Counted from the stretch's first letter, positions 34,861 to 45,927 are shown. The stretch is 64,000 nucleotides of DNA from Laetiporus sulphureus 93-53 (GCF_001632365.1 NW_024468515.1:420046-484045); one strand, 5' to 3'. Made by a program: numbers and translations. The notes: generated by a model from the sequence alone, not told the origin.

Positions 34861-35283
34861 AAGGGCTGTTCATTATCCAAAACTTGGTTGAGCCACAACT
34901 CAGGTCCCTAAGGTCCTTTGACTTTCTTGCTGAGCATTTAATTAACCCCCCGCAATGTCATGAACCTTGGTGATACTGCAAGATATCTGCCATTTTGAGC
35001 TATGTTGAAATATTCAGAGTGATCTCAGAAAAGCTTTTCATGATGTGAAACTTGGTTGAGGCCACTCTTCAATGCCCTTCCTGGGCCTTGTCCCATGATA
35101 CTGCAAGATATATTCCATTTTGAGCCATTTTTAAATATTTAGAGTGACCTCAGAAGAGCTTTTCATTATCTCAAACTTGGTTGAATCCACCCTTGATTTC
35201 CTTTCTGAGCATTCAATCACTTCCAGGATGTCATGAACCTTGATAGTGTTCATGATGGCTGTATGCTGTGGCTAGCAGGATGC
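34861..35283 (+). repeat. Repeat block D, copy 1 (three units)
   Basis: Nearly identical to 42083-42509. It consists of three imperfect units of 125-157 bp, each starting AARRGCTNTTCATTATCTNA and ending ATTCAGAGTGACCTCAG, except the last, which ends GTGGCTAGCAGGATGCA. In copy 2 a fourth unit precedes it in the same direction. Here the neighbouring fourth unit is in the opposite orientation. Confidence 0.85.
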
Positions 35284-35636
35284 ACAGCTCAAATCATGCA
35301 GTACTCTCAAGGTTCATAACATTGTTCAGGATGCTTGAGGCCCTGCTTTGTGGTCTCAATCAAGTTTCAGGTAATGCTCTTCTACATATTACACATTGCA
35401 GACCCTGTAGCATTTCATATCATTGAAAAGATGACACAGATATTCACTAAACCTTGCTGAATCTCATCCATAACATGATGTTACTCTGCCTCTTGAGCAA
35501 CCACACCATTTTTTGATTTCTGTCAATGAAAATATACAATGTGGTGAATATTTATAATCAAATTATAAACTTAATTATGAAGAATGTCAGGACCTCAGAC
35601 ATCGTTTCTGCCAGAAATGGCCCTCTTACCCAAGAG
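35284..35636 (-). repeat. Helitron-derived terminal segment E (inverted copy, terminus 2)
   Basis: Reverse complement of 41685-42058. Reading on the minus strand from 35636 come the terminus TTGGGTAAGAGGGCCATTTC, a degraded hairpin, AT-rich sequence, and then ATCTTTTCAATGATATGAAA plus GGTCTGCAATGTGTAATATG, which match the Helitron peptidase region near 2450-2500. The segment therefore looks like an internally deleted Helitron 3' end. Confidence 0.7.
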
Positions 35637-35639
35637 GCC

Positions 35640-36925
35640 TGTGGTGACTGAGGTATCCTGAGGCTGGGCTCAGATGTTCGATGTTATCGCAGATGAACCT
35701 AAAGGTAACAAGCATAGAGCTCGGGACAGCCACTGTAAAGGTCAATTTTGCTGGGAAATTTGCAGGCACTGAACGAACCAGCTGATATAGCGAATGGACC
35801 AGCGGGTTAGGTCATGAAAAGTGTCTTGGTCAGAAGCAAGGTCACGCCACTAGAGCACCTTTTAAATTTTCTTCAATTCCTCTTCTCTTAGCGCTCCTTA
35901 TAATATCCTGTGAGAATTTCAATGATGACTGGATCCACAATTGCACAGGTATCAGTAGTGAAAAATTGAAAAAGACGATCAGGATCAGGAGGAGCTAAAG
36001 TCAGGCCTGGAGCATAGTACCTTCAGGCATAGGGGCATCACCACGGTCGTAGAGAATATACTTTAAGATCTGAGAGGAGGTATCATACCAGCATCATGAA
36101 TTTGATAATCACCAACCATCCTGAGCAATGGCAAGCTAGTGGATGGTGAAGAGTGCCTAGTACCATGATGATGATGAGAGCGAAGGCTGCTGGAGTGAAT
36201 AGAGCAGGGAGGCAATAGCACTTTAGGACTGTACAGTTCGCACTACGTTCGAGAGGCTTGAATGTAGAAGAGGTCCATGTTCTTTCGTCCCTTCATATCT
36301 CTTGCAGTCTTGCCTCTAAGTCCGATGTTTTCAGAGTTTTTGCAATGATCAGGCCTTCCAATATTTAATAGATGCGAAGGGCATCCAATGACTCTGCCAT
36401 CGAGAACAGAAGTCAAGTATCAACACCCATTCATTGTCTTGATTTTCCACTCAACAACATGGCTGTCTAACTTGGCCAGAAAAATAACCGATCGTCATTA
36501 GTTCATGTGTCTGAAGTAAGCACACATAAAATACATCGTGTATCCCTCAACCTTTTTAATGGAAGGGCCACTCCATTTTATAAGAGTTATTGCCATAGTC
36601 CTCAATAATTCATTAGGCACCAAATTTGGGGAATCAGCTTGCGAGCTGATTCCTGAGACAATAAATGCTTGGTAGATCAATAGACCAGATCATCCTTCAC
36701 ACATGGTGCAGGGCGTTGCTTACAATTTGCATGGCAAGTCTGCTTTGTCCTAGCGGAAATAATGCATGAGCACATATTTTACATGCTGATTATATGCACA
36801 AATAGCAGAATATTCGTCTTTCCTTATTAGTCCTGGATTAAGACAGAAAGGGAGTATCCAATACTCTCTGACTGAGCCATATCAATCGCAAATTTAATAG
36901 AGGGGAACTTAGACATCCAATCCTG
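35640..36925. other. Unassigned, probably 3' part of the gypsy remnant
   Basis: No clear domain. Minus-strand text near 36420-36490 (VIFLAKLDSHVVEWKIKT) lies downstream of the gypsy integrase and may be its C-terminal part. No LTR could be delimited. Confidence 0.3.
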
Positions 36926-36929
36926 CTGA

Positions 36930-37160
36930 TTAATGATTAGGATTTAATGCATTGTCTAACAGTGCGATTAGGACATTCTGGAGAGCCATCGCACTGAGGA
37001 TATAAGACATCCTCAGGTCCACTTCCACCAGCTTATGCACGTCACTCCAGAATGAGCTAATGAATAAAATATGTCTATCACTCACAATGTACTTAGGCAT
37101 ACCATCATGTTTATACACCTCAGAGAATATTCTTTGCATTGTCATCGACACAAGGTGCAC
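36930..37160 (-). pseudogene. Ty3/gypsy integrase fragment
   Basis: On the minus strand: VYKHDGMPKYIVSDRHILF followed by SSFWSDVHKLVEVDLRMS. This matches the central part of gypsy integrase cores around the second catalytic Asp (VSDR-x-x-F-x-S-x-FW). The following Y-H-P-x-T-D-G segment is degraded (SYILSAMALQN), so the catalytic Glu cannot be seen. It lies about 270 bp beyond the RT fragment, much closer than in an intact element, so RNase H and the integrase N-terminus have been lost. Confidence 0.75.
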
Positions 37161-37430
37161 TAAATTATAATGGTAATAGAACTATATGCAGTGCAATCTT
37201 TCGAATCAGGCAGAGATCCGATGAAGTCAATTGCTAGGCACTGACAACAAGAGCAAGTCATAGTGCTGCACGGTTTCCACTCCTCCAAGCATTTCTATCT
37301 TAATTCATCTGTGCAGAGGATAGCTTTGCAGAAAAGAATGCTTACACTGTGATAATCTGGTCCCTTGGACATAACTTCAGCGATATCTCCGTGTGAGCCA
37401 TCAGTTACCAATCAGATGGGTGGTGCAGGG

Positions 37431-37757
37431 CTAAATACAAAGACTCATGTTACTGGACATCAATGACAAAAGTTTTGCAATCAACATAGTCCTCAAGAAT
37501 AAATGAGTATATGTTCTATCTAAATACGCATCCATAAACGTCGAAGTGGCCACAGCGTTGCAGTCACCTTGCTGCATTACTAACCATATCATAGCATTTC
37601 GATCTATGTGCTCTGGAGTAACACGGATCTGATCATAAGCATCGAACAAGGCAGACAGATATTTCTTGCTCACTACACGATGCAAAATACCCTCCATCAA
37701 AGGCAATGGCAAGGGAAGTTTCTCTGTATTAGTGTTTTGCTCCCTGAGATTGCTCAC
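37431..37757 (-). pseudogene. Ty3/gypsy reverse transcriptase fragment
   Basis: On the minus strand: KYLSALFDAYDQIRVTPEHI (block with catalytic Asp; usually S-x-x-D-x-x-D/S-AY-x-QI), VMQQGDCNAVATSTFM (gypsy block QQGxxNAPATF), and YLDRTYTHLF, where the YxDD box is altered to YLDR. The frame is open for 108 codons, but the active site is damaged. Confidence 0.8.
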
Positions 37758-37860
37758 TCACAACAGGGGCTTGAGATGTTTTCCATTCACCTCAGACCCA
37801 GAAAGAGCATGGCGCTTTGTTCCATGTGGTAGTCATCTTCCAGCGATCAGACTTCAAAGC

Positions 37861-39507
37861 ACAGTGAGCCACAAATCTGTTGCAATGTTTGCAATGATTG
37901 CATTGTTTGGCTTATATCTCGGGAATCAGAAAGGCTATATATGCAAACTTATATATCATTAGAAAGCCTATGGTATGGGCTTTCAAATGACATTTGGATG
38001 ATTGCGTGTTATAACCCGTGGTATGGAATACATCTGGCAAGATCCCTGGATCTCGAAATGCCTAAGCCAGTAAATCAGCTTTACCATTGTTGAGATATAA
38101 ATTGTGCATTATAAAAAGTGCATTGCAACAGTTTTGTGGCTGACAGTTCTGAAAATAAAAATGTGCCCTTGCAGAAGTTTGTTTGCTTTGAGGTTTGAAT
38201 TATATAATATTTGTTGAACTTCAACATGAGTCAATAAACACCAAACAGACTGTTAAACTTCAACACCATCATCATGAAAAAACTTTCTGCTACTCAAACT
38301 GCTCAAATTCTCTCTTTAATTGATCAAGGCCATTCTGCCAGACAGATTGCTCATCTGATATCCATTGCTCCAATATGTCCCAAATACACTCAACATTGTC
38401 CTGACATGCCTACATCTGGTTGAGGTCATCCTAGCAGGCATAATCCAGGAATCATATGCTATGCCACTCACCTTCTTATCACTGAACAGGCAGATACTGC
38501 TGCTCAAGTGACAAAACACCTCCAAGATGTTGTCAGTCAGACTTTATACTTTATACATGGAGACTATGCATAGAAAGGTCAAAAGTGCTGGTCTAAGGCT
38601 GTGCTCAAGCACAAACACCCTCTTCTCTCTAAATATCATAAGAGAGAAAGACTGAAGTTTGCTGTTAGCCATAAGCACTGGACTGTGAAGGACTAAAATG
38701 GGGTTGTTTGTTCAGATAAGATCAAAGTTAACAGATAAGGGCTCACATGGGAGGAAATGGATGTGAAAGAAGCCAGGGAAGGGTTTCAGCGATAGACTGG
38801 TAGAAGGAACACTCAAGTTTAGAGGTGAAACCTGATAATGTGGGGGTGTATATACTGGGAGGGAATTGGGTATGCTTGCAAGATGGATGGCAAGATGTAT
38901 GTAGACTTAATATTTCTATTCTGAAGGAATAACTTCAGAATAGCATGAGAAATGGGGAAAAACTGTGAATAATGTAATATTTCAGCAAGACAATGACCAA
39001 GAAGTGGCTAGAGAAGCATGGATTTAAGATTATGTATGGCCTGCATAGTTTTCAGATCTCAATCCTATAAAACACCTCTGGCACCATCTCAAAAGAAGGC
39101 TGAAACAGGCAAAAATACACCTGGAGGAATTATAAAACTTTGAAATAGGGTACAAAAGAAGTGAAGTGGTATTGAGGCTTCTGTCTGTCAAAATATAATC
39201 AATAGCATGCCAGACAGGGTTAGAAATTTGTTGAGGACAAAGGGAGGGTACGCAAAGTACTGAAGTTTGAAATTTTTGTACAGAATACTGTCAGCCACAA
39301 AACTGTTGCAATGCACTTTTTATAAAGAATAATTTATATCTCAACAAAGATAAGGCCGATTTACTCTAATTAGCTAGCATTTGAAAGTTCATGTCACAGG
39401 CTTTCTAATAATATATATGTTCGCATATATAGCTACTCCGATTCTTGAGATATAAGCCAAACAATGTGCCCACTGAAAACATTGCAATAGTTTTGTGGCT
39501 CACTATA
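37861..39507 (+). mobile_element. Tc1/mariner element with long terminal inverted repeats
   Basis: The ends are inverted repeats: the left starts AGTGAGCCACAAATCTGTTG and the right ends CAATAGTTTTGTGGCTCACT. Similarity continues inward over CATTGTTTGGCTTATATCTC and TTAGAAAGCCTATGG. Each terminal region (37861-38147, 39287-39507) also ends internally with an inverted copy of the same GCCACAAAACTGTTGCAATG motif. A decayed DD34E-type transposase lies between. The element splits a gypsy remnant. No clean TA target duplication is visible at the outer edges. Confidence 0.85.
38274..39263 (+). pseudogene. Tc1-like transposase (degraded)
   Basis: Starts MKKLSATQTAQILSLIDQGH then SARQIAHL, the first helix-turn-helix of Tc1-like transposases. 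Later come ERLKFAVSHKHWTVKD (about 38650), MWGCIYWEGIGYACKMDGKM (about 38838), an NISARQ-region where FQQDND-x-KHT is expected (about 38980), SDLNPIKHLWHHLKRRL (about 39055), and a C-terminal VRNLLRTKGGYAKY with a stop at 39261. The length (about 330 codons) equals an intact Tc1 transposase, but there are many stop codons and frame changes. The SDLNPI-x-H-x-W block supports the Tc1 DD34E type. Confidence 0.85.
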
Positions 39508-39656
39508 AGTGTTATGTCTTCCAGGAGCGCATGGACATTGAGTGAGTCACAAAAGTATAGACCTCATTAGCATCCTCGAAAGCAGCAGAGGAGAATGCTG
39601 AGCTGATTTACAAATGGGCTTGCGAATCTATTCATGCTAAGTGGTGCTCATACATC

Positions 39657-40207
39657 TCAACAGCCCTTGATCTTAATGGTGCTTTGATCATTTGATCCAA
39701 AGAGTGCCCGGAGATCTCTGAGAGCTTCCTGATCTGAGTCTTGCATGAAGAACCTTTGGACCACCCAAACAAAAGCATTACAGATGTCATAATCGGCATT
39801 GTCTACCGTTACCACGATTATATCTAGGTAATGCTCTTCAATAATGATCTCAATACTAGCCTGAATGCAATGAAACTGTGCAGCATCATCTGGCTCAGCA
39901 TCATTCAGATATGGAAACTCTTCCACTCTGAATGCTCAACGCCTGTAGTGCTCCAAACTTGACTTTGACATAGTAATTTGAACTCCAGATCATGCAGACA
40001 AGCATCAGGAACATAATATTTCTTCTCAAAATAACTATTATAAATCTGGTACTTACCATATAGTGCAGGCACCCACCAGACTTTCAAGGAGGTATACTCG
40101 CGAAGTCCATTCGGCGGCGATGCAGAGAGGACAACTCCATGAAGCCATTCATGACCATAATTTGTTTGGGTGAAAATCCTCAACAGGTTCCCCTCACAAT
40201 GAGGCAC
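39657..40207 (-). pseudogene. Unknown coding-like fragments, same strand as gypsy remnant
   Basis: Two overlapping minus-strand frames (40207-39905 and 39926-39657) read as one protein after a frame change near 39910: LREYTSLKVWWVPALYGKYQ, DLEFKLLCQSQVWSTTG, NDAEPDDAAQFHCIQASIEI and NAFVWVVQRFFMQDSD. They look like real protein sequence, but I do not recognise the family. They may be part of the gypsy element or a separate gene. Confidence 0.35.
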
Positions 40208-40368
40208 AGAATCCTCTTGGGCAACCCTGAAGCACCTGGGGAGAAGATAGTTTCATTGCTGAGAAGTGCAAAATTGTCTGGTGAGTTATCAGGCAAGCGT
40301 TTCATATTCCACATCTGAGATTCAGTGTCAGAGACTGCCTGAAGGAGGCATGAAATCTGTCATAGTCA

Positions 40369-40707
40369 TTAACATGAGGCACAGAGTGGAGGTGGTGAAA
40401 GACCATTCCTCTTCACCACAAGGAAAGCAGAAAGAGGCATCGTTGTGACATTCTTTTTCCTGAGATCAAAGGCGAGGAGTAGAAGTAGTCGCTGAGAAGC
40501 AAGGAGGCAGAAATTCAGTCCTCCAAAAGGACCAGAACAAGGTGGAGAATTGTTGAACCTTCCTTTAGTATTATGCTTACTAAAACGTTTGCCCTTTCCC
40601 TTAGCAGCTGGCTTAGGACCTTCAAGCTGGGCTTGGATAGAAGTGGCCCTATCCACCCTGATATTTCTAAGGAGAAATTTCGAGAATATCTGCATTTTTG
40701 TGAACAT
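40369..40707 (-). pseudogene. Possible gypsy gag fragment
   Basis: Minus strand; basic segment PAAKGKGKRFSKHNTKGRFN followed, in another frame, by CHNDASFCFPCGEEE, which may be a decayed zinc knuckle (CxxC...). Strand and order (gag upstream of RT and IN on the minus strand) fit one gypsy element interrupted by Tc1. Confidence 0.4.
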
Positions 40708-40709
40708 CC

Positions 40710-41340
40710 TCCAAACTGAAGTGCATGGGCATTAGCTTCTCTAGCCAGAGACCCTTTTGAATATATGCATTCCTGTCCTCATGCTCTTGTCTAGACTAAC
40801 AAATAGGGTCTCTAATTCATGAATATATTTGCGGACAGTTCACCCATGTCAACTGATAGCATATGAAAGTTTACAAGAAAGCAATAATCACAAAAATCAA
40901 CCAATACAGCGCGGAGCTTTCAAGAATGAGAATTCTTGGTTATATAGAAACTTGGGTAAGCCATTACTGAGGCTTTAGGCTTCTGACTGCTAATAGTTTA
41001 TATTATGATCTTCATAAGTGTGTCTCAGAAATATCTTAATTGTTTGACTGTTAACTACACCTGATGTGATTCAGAAATCATAATCTATTACATTATGTAT
41101 CAATACCAGTATATTCAAGATCCACAGTATAAAATTCAACGCAGTGTTGCATAGATTGTCATCAAGCTAAATCTGTGATATGCTTGACTTTATAATTAGC
41201 TACAATTATAAAGTTTCACACTACTCTCTTCAATATATAGTGTAAGGTGAATGCTTTGTATTTCTGATGAAAGAATGATTAAGTTATGTACATATCTTGA
41301 TCAGTCATCTATGACATATTTGACATGCTGACTGAGATTT
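40710..41340. other. AT-rich unassigned DNA
   Basis: Nothing recognised; possibly the 5' flank of the gypsy remnant. Confidence 0.4.
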
Positions 41341-41344
41341 CTAG

Positions 41345-41660
41345 AGAAAAAGGCTTACTGCCATTTTGAGAGCTTTCTATTGCCTTTGAGAAAGTGTAAC
41401 TTGACAAGATATTTTCTCTACACTGTTGTCTTCATATCTCTCTGCAACACCGATAGAGAGGTAAGATTATGAATTTTGACAGATTATCATTTAAGCATAG
41501 CAGGACAGAAATTATGGATATCTGTACCAGTTTTTGCAGTAATAGAAAATACGACAGGGTCTGCGCTATGCAACACACCATAAACAACATTTCTGCATCT
41601 TCCATAGAGCATACACCTGTCTTTGCCTTGCTAATAGGTAAAATTGTTAAAAAGAACAAT
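41345..41660 (-). pseudogene. Helitron peptidase fragment
   Basis: Collinear with 2235-2550 of the autonomous Helitron at the nucleotide level: shared landmarks are ACTTGACA, AAGCATAGCAG and GCATCTTCCATAGA. On the minus strand the frame from 41659 reads AKTGVCSMEDAEMLFMV, corresponding to VQIGQCSMEDARDIIHA in the main copy. It ends 25 bp before the terminus at 41685, so a truncated Helitron lies directly against another terminus. Confidence 0.7.
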
Positions 41661-41684
41661 TTGAGGTGAATGAGTGTTCAATTT

Positions 41685-42058
41685 GGGTAAAGGGGCCATT
41701 TCTGGCAGAAACAATGTCTGAGGTTCTGACGTTCTTCATAATAAAGTTTATAATTTGATTATAGATATTCACCACATTGTATATTTTCATTGACAGAAAT
41801 CAAAAATGGTGTAGTTGCTCAAGATGCAGCAGTTTTTAGAGTAATATCATGTTATTCAGCAAGGTTTAGTGTATATCTGTGTCATCTTTTCAATGATATG
41901 AAATGCTACAGGGTCTGCAATGTGTAATATGTAGAAGAGCTTTTCATTACCTGAAACTTGATTGAGACCACAAATAGGGCCTCAAGCTCTTTGATGTTCT
42001 TTCAAGGCATCCTCAACAATGTTATGAACCTTGAGAGTACTGCATGATTTGAGCTGTG
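41685..42058 (+). repeat. Helitron-derived terminal segment E' (terminus 3)
   Basis: Begins GGGTAAAGGGGCCATTTCTG, then a degenerate hairpin and TGAGGTTCTGA. At 41866-41934 it contains TATTCAGCAAGGTTTAGTGT and a stretch matching the Helitron around 2440-2497. The inverted copy is 35284-35636. The last part (about 41935-42058) already belongs to the first unit of the adjoining tandem block. Confidence 0.7.
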
Positions 42059-42082
42059 TTGAAGTATTCAGAGTGGCCTCAG

Positions 42083-42509
42083 AAGGGCTGTTCATTATCC
42101 AAAACTTGGTTGAGCCACAACTCAGGTCCTTAAGGTCCTTTGACTTTCTTGCTGAGCATTTAATTAATCCTCCGCAATGTCATGAACCTTAGTGATACTG
42201 CAAGATATCTGCCATTTTGAGCTATGTTGAAATATTCAGAGTGATCTCAGAAAAGCTTTTCATGATGTGAAACTTGGTTGAGGCCACTCTTCAATGCCCT
42301 TCCTGGGCCTTCTCCCATGATACTGCAAGATATATTCCATTTTGAGCCATTTTTAAATATTTAGAGTGACCTCAGAAGAGCTTTTCATTATCTCAAACTT
42401 GGTTGAATCCACCCTTGATTTTCTTTCTGAGCATTCAATCTACACTTTCAGGATGTCATGAACCTTGATAGTGTTCATGATGGCTATATGCTGTGGCTAG
42501 CAGGATGCA
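42083..42509 (+). repeat. Repeat block D, copy 2
   Basis: Three units as in 34861-35283, preceded by a fourth in the same orientation (41935-42082). This gives an uninterrupted four-unit array in which each unit ends with a TTCAGAGTGGCCTCAG-like sequence. Confidence 0.85.
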
Positions 42510-42514
42510 ATTGA

Positions 42515-42549
42515 AGGCATTGAACATCGCTATGCTGATCATGTAGGAT
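42515..42549 (+). repeat. Fragment of gene C 5' exon
   Basis: AGGCATTGAACATCGCTATG and the following bases are the reverse complement of 34818-34858, part of gene C copy 1. The rest of gene C is absent here. Confidence 0.7.
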
Positions 42550-42559
42550 TATGATTCCT

Positions 42560-43290
42560 GAGGGACGAAGGAGAGTTTGTATAGAACTGAGCACTTAGAG
42601 CGTTCTATGCAGCATTTTTTCGTCCCCTTGGGATACTTAAGCAAAGCGTGGAATAGTGGACCATTACAAAGTGATTTCATTTTCTGCCCCTGTGCTGAGG
42701 TTACGAGAGGGGCCTTCCTTCAAAATGTTCATGACGTGGCTGGTTGAAATAGGTGCAAATATTCTCAGCCAATCACAGGACTGAATTTGCTAGGGTTAAT
42801 GCCTGAAGGGCTGATGGCTTCAAAGCCATTGAAATCATTGTATTCAATGGCTTAAAAGTGGTGCAAAGCGATTCAAACCATAATCGTGAGCATTTTGTGA
42901 TGTAGAATAAAAGGTTTAACATTTTCTGAACTTATTATCGTTTGCGCACGGCGAATGAGAATAGATCTTCATGTTGCATTGCTCTTCTTTCAAAATGTTC
43001 TTACTAGATACCGTTTTTATGTTACTGTTATTTTAAAATGTTCTTACTACATAATGTTTCATTGTTACTGATGCTTGTTATCGTTTTTAATGAACATACA
43101 AGCCGGAGTTTTAACCTGCATGACGCAGCTGATTCAAATACATGCAAATATTATGAGCCAATCGCAGCACTGAATTTGCTACGGTTAATGCCTGAAGGGC
43201 TGATGGCTTCAAAGCTGTTGAAATCATTGTATTTAATGGCTTGAAAGTGGTGCAAAGCTCAGTATTCAATGGCTTAAAACCAGTTCAAAC
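42560..43290 (+). repeat. CCAAT modules c and d with flanking repeats
   Basis: Module c is at 42731-42780 (AGGTGCAAATATTCTCAGCC then AATCACAG); module d is at 43119-43170 (ATGCAAATATTATGAGCCAA then TCGCAG). Both are followed by TTTGCTAGGGTTAATGCCTG-like sequence and TTGAAATCATTGTATTNAATG repeats. 42590-42720 is the inverted equivalent of the flank of module b. Confidence 0.75.
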
Positions 43291-43713
43291 TTTGGCATTC
43301 ACCCTTTTGTGATGTATAATGATTGGTTTGATATTTTTCTGATTTATTATAGTCTGGACACAATCAATAAGAATAGATCTTCACATTATATTGCTCTACA
43401 TTTCAACTTCTTCATCCACAGCATACAAAAACTAAACATACCGCTGAGATTCATCGACCTCATTTGAGTTTGATTTTCTCAATGGCTGATGAGGTATATA
43501 TTTCTGACATTATATGTAACTCATATTGTCCTCTCAGTATGGACTGCCAGTACATAGAGTGTGCACCGTGGATAGCACTTTCAATCTGATCCTGAGCCAC
43601 CCTGTGATGAATGTGATCATCTTTTGTTTGGGTGGCGGAGTCACTGATCGTGCTGAGGTCATATTTTTTTTTACAGTCTCGTACATTGTGGCATTACTTT
43701 GTGATTGTAGAAA

Positions 43714-44060
43714 ATGTTGGACCTGATACCAGGGCAGTCGATGTTCACCAATTTTCTCGAAATACAGGTGACAAGTTGTCACATGTTGAGTGATTGATAA
43801 ATTCTGCTCAGTGCTTATGTTTGTTCCTGAAATGGTAGCACGGAAAATTTCCTTTAGGAAATGAGTATTTAATTCCATATTTGATAAGTATCGGTTGTTC
43901 TCCAGCCACTGCTGGAAAAAATGTTAGGCCTCATAATGGGGTGGTTGATGTTCACTAATCTTTTAGAAGTATGGGCCCTAAGTCATCACTCATTGAGATA
44001 GTTGTAAGTTCCATTTAGTGCTTATATTCGTTCTCAAAATGGTCAGATGGAAAACTCCAT
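43714..44060 (+). repeat. Two-unit direct repeat, period about 208 bp
   Basis: Units start TGTTGGACCTGATACCAGGG (43714) and TGTTAGGCCTCATAATGGGG (43922) and share GATGTTCACYAAT and CAGTGCTTAT-like blocks. Divergence is considerable, so the duplication is old. Confidence 0.65.
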
Positions 44061-45127
44061 TTGGTATGGGCATCTGTTTCTCTAAATGAAATGGGTGTCT
44101 GTTATCGGATTAGGATGTGGTGCTTATTCATTTGACTTAGTGTCTGAATGGAAGTGTCTCTGATGGTTTGTTGGCAAAGTCACAGCCACTGCTCAGATGG
44201 GATGGTTTTTGAGGCTGCTGTATCCTAGAGGAAGTTGGAAGCTGTGTATTATGGTGGAGCTGAGAGAGATTATACTCTGTGAATTAAAATTATCCTTAAT
44301 ATATTTCTCTCATTCACAGGTTTTCTGGAGGAACACATTTTCTGACTAATGCTCTGTGTTGCAGAGGCTCATGAGAAAAAGCACATTTGCTATCACATCT
44401 GACCTCTACGTGCAAAAGGAGTCAATTGTGATCCTCTCTGTTCTGACTGAAAGAAACAGTGATGATAAAGATGCTTTTGTAATCTCTTGATTTATTTATC
44501 ATTTATATAGATGTTCAAACGGTCTCTTTTGTCATACTGACCGTTGATGAAAAGGCTTTTCATTATTATATATCAGTCATAATTTGGAACATCAATCGAA
44601 TGTGGTTTTCTTGTTGTAGATTCTTCATGTCTGTATTAGTGTAGGGAGTAAATAGTAGCTCATTGAATGAAAACTTACCGCTACGCTCATGACCCATTTG
44701 GTCACATTTGATTTTCATCGTCGACTTTCCATCACAGCAATGGGTCAGTGTAATGCTAAATCTGTTTGCATTTATGAAAAATGTCTGAGCTAAGGATGAT
44801 CATGGTGTTGGCCGATAATCTTCTTCTTTCAGTATGTACATTTATTATACAGGCATTTGAAGATGCATTTATGTGCCAATGTTGAGTGTTGTGGTGGCAG
44901 ATTAATGAACTGCTTTCAGAGATTACTTTTCACGTAGATATATCCTTCTCAGATTCATGGAGGTTGTGGCACTGACTCGAGTTGGTAATGTGTTAATACT
45001 GTGATGTGAACTATTCTTTGTGGCTCTGGACATGCAGCCCAGAGCCACCTGACATTCTGCGCTGCACTTTTTTGATGTGGCTGAATGTACATTGATCATC
45101 GATCACGACGTTCTAAATGGGGTTGGT
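44061..45127. other. Unassigned upstream flank of gene A copy 2
   Basis: Contains the inverted equivalent (44060-44150) of the 30.8-31.5 kb repeat; otherwise nothing recognised. Confidence 0.35.
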
Positions 45128-45927
45128 CACCGGTGAGGCAGTTCTTTTCTCAAGCATGGATTAACAAGATGTGTTCATATCAGCAGTCTCAGTTTTCTGG
45201 GTGTTGTGAGCATTCAGTTATTGTTGATAGTGGCCGGTAATAACATTCCCGACCAAGTTTCTGACTCAGAGATTTCTTTATTTGGTGATATCTTTGTGTT
45301 TGGGAACAGTGTCATTTGTGAGAGATATTTCCTGAGGATGGCAAGTATTTATAAGCAGAAAATACAGATTCTGTCAGTTCTTTGATGTTCTCATGTTCAG
45401 CATTCACACACTCCATGTTCTGCTATCCTTCAAGGTGTTTCATCCTTGCTGTGTTAGCATTGTTGAGGTATAAGTTAATCTGTGAATAGGCCAGTATTAA
45501 ATGTTATATCTAGATTTATCTGTCCACTGGTGAGACAGTCCTTTCATGGAGTTAAGATTCACAAGATGTGTTCATATGAGAACTCTCAGTTTTCTGGGCC
45601 TTGAAAGTGTTCGGTTAATGCTGGTGGCAGCCAGTAATAATGTTCTGGACTGAGTTTATGGGTCATAGATGCCTTTATTCAGTGATAGCATTGTGTTCGA
45701 GAACAGAATCATTGGTGGGAGACATTTGCCAAGGATGACAAGTATCTGTGAGTGAGAAAAATTACAGATTCCATCAGTTCTCTGATGTTCTCATATTCAG
45801 TATTCACACACACCATGTTCTGTTATCTTTCAAGGTGTTTCACCCTTGCTGTGTCGGCATTGTTGAGGTATGTGTTAATCTCTGAATAGACCTGTATTCA
45901 ATGTTATATCTAGATTTGTCTGTCCAC
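45128..45927 (+). repeat. 397-bp tandem duplication
   Basis: Unit 1 is 45128-45524 and unit 2 is 45525-45927. Landmarks in both: GTGAGRCAGTYCTTTTC near the start, AACAAGATGTGTTCATAT-like, CAGATTCYRTCAGTTCT, TTCAAGGTGTTTCAYCCTTG and ATGTTATATCTAGATTTRTC at the end. It lies about 240 bp upstream of gene A copy 2. Confidence 0.9.

Noticed and set aside
35284..42058. Segments E and E' as LTRs or terminal inverted repeats of the gypsy element between them
   Set aside because: They are inverted rather than direct, contain Helitron peptidase sequence, and the same terminus occurs at 1 and 57.7 kb without gypsy sequence.
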